From: an uncultured Muribaculaceae bacterium
GTDB taxonomy: Bacteria > Bacteroidota > Bacteroidia > Bacteroidales > Muribaculaceae
DNA: 6,233 nt
NCBI GenBank assembly: GCA_947178235.1
Contig: CAMWXQ010000073.1
Span: 1-6,233, forward strand
Direction: 5' to 3'
The translations under genes were made by a program, and so were the position numbers. How positions within the stretch are numbered: position 1 is the first letter of the stretch; the number at the start of each line of letters is the position of its first letter. Below are positions 6,004-6,233 of the stretch, in pieces. Below the pieces are notes generated by a model, which did not search any database, was not told the origin of the DNA, and saw only the letters and a program-made list of their open reading frames with translations.

Positions 6004-6233
6004 TCATTTTCCAAGAAGATTCTTGACCTTGTCGGCACCCTGCTGGGCGGCATTAGATACGGCCTCCTTGCCCTTCTCGGCGGTGTTGGAGACTGCTTCC
6101 TTGCCTTTCTCGACAGTGTTGGAGACGGCTTCTTTGCCCTTCTCCACGGTTTCCTTGCCTTTCTCGACGGCATCCTTGATGATGGTCTTGGCCTTGTCCT
6201 TGACATCTTCGGCCTTCTCCTTGGCTTCTGCTG
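6004..6233 (-). CDS. C-terminal part of an amphipathic-helix repeat protein (partial)
   Basis: The minus-strand frame is open from the window edge to a TGA at 6004-6006, giving the last 75 residues of a protein that begins outside. The sequence is almost all helix-forming and rich in Lys, Glu and Ala. It contains VEKGKET, then two identical 11-residue units VEKGKEAVSNT and a variant AEKGKEAVSNA, ending in GADKVKNLLGK. Such 11-residue amphipathic repeats occur in LEA-like and YtxH-like small stress or envelope proteins; that assignment is by resemblance only. There is no cysteine, no aromatic residue and no membrane segment in the visible part. An overlapping 70-codon frame on the same strand (5994-6206) is rich in Arg, Pro and Ser and is judged a shadow. 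Glu/Lys codon use and the in-frame repeats support the frame chosen here. Confidence 0.75.
   Translation of the reverse strand, partial: AEAKEKAEDVKDKAKTIIKDAVEKGKETVEKGKEAVSNTVEKGKEAVSNTAEKGKEAVSNAAQQGADKVKNLLGK
6049..6147 (-). repeat. Three 33-bp in-frame coding repeats
   Basis: Three tandem units encode VEKGKEAVSNT, VEKGKEAVSNT and AEKGKEAVSNA. The first two are identical in protein but differ at several synonymous positions (GTG/GTC, AAG/AAA, AAA/AAG, GCC/GCA, ACT/ACC). The repeat is therefore old and kept by selection on the protein, not a fresh DNA duplication. Confidence 0.85.

Noticed and set aside
5994..6206. A 70-codon minus-strand frame rich in Arg, Pro and Ser
   Set aside because: It is a shifted reading of the Lys/Glu/Ala repeat gene. 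The frame ending at 6004 gives regular 11-residue repeats with synonymous changes, and this one does not.

Overview
The window looks like a chromosome segment of a gut-type Bacteroidales bacterium, perhaps Muribaculaceae, Prevotellaceae or Bacteroidaceae. The evidence is Bacteroidota-style promoters (TTTG, 19-21 nt, TAnnTTTG), starts without Shine-Dalgarno sequences, a tRNA gene without an encoded CCA, and a secreted polysaccharide lyase with the short Y-N-x-x-G-Q-R ... K-G-I-V-I-x-x-G-x-K tail common on exported Bacteroidales proteins. All confident genes lie on the minus strand, so transcription runs from right to left. The genus is a guess.

Layout from left to right: a CAT-anticodon tRNA (5-78) with a near-perfect promoter (96-127); a hairpin right after the stop of the next gene (143-161); a secreted family 1 pectate lyase (162-1994) with a candidate -7 box (2020-2027); a two-gene Septu-type anti-phage module, ptuB HNH nuclease (2103-2846) overlapped by 17 bp with ptuA ATPase (2830-4182); its own candidate -7 box (4230-4237) beside a 13-bp palindrome; a lone GT4-type glycosyltransferase (4355-5593); a 410-bp intergenic region; and the 3' end of an amphipathic-helix protein with 11-residue repeats (6004-6233), cut by the window edge.

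The intergenic region (5594-6003) holds the most unusual DNA. The predicted glycosyltransferase promoter has a run of eight G inside the -33/-7 spacer, which suggests phase variation by slippage. There is also an 18-codon open frame on the plus strand that looks like a gene start cut short, a GC-rich set of inverted repeats, and a 33-bp imperfect inverted repeat built from 7-bp units.

PtuA and PtuB are expected to act together as an ATPase-nuclease defence complex. No reverse transcriptase lies beside them, so this is a stand-alone Septu-like pair rather than a retron. The pectate lyase would degrade plant pectin outside the cytoplasm, and the glycosyltransferase probably builds a surface glycan. 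No terminator is visible between the glycosyltransferase and ptuA, so readthrough could link defence expression to the G8 promoter. Hand counts of single rows give about 60% GC in the lyase (481-540), 42% in ptuA (3541-3600) and 45% in the glycosyltransferase (5041-5100). This is compatible with separate origins for the lyase and the ptuAB/glycosyltransferase block.
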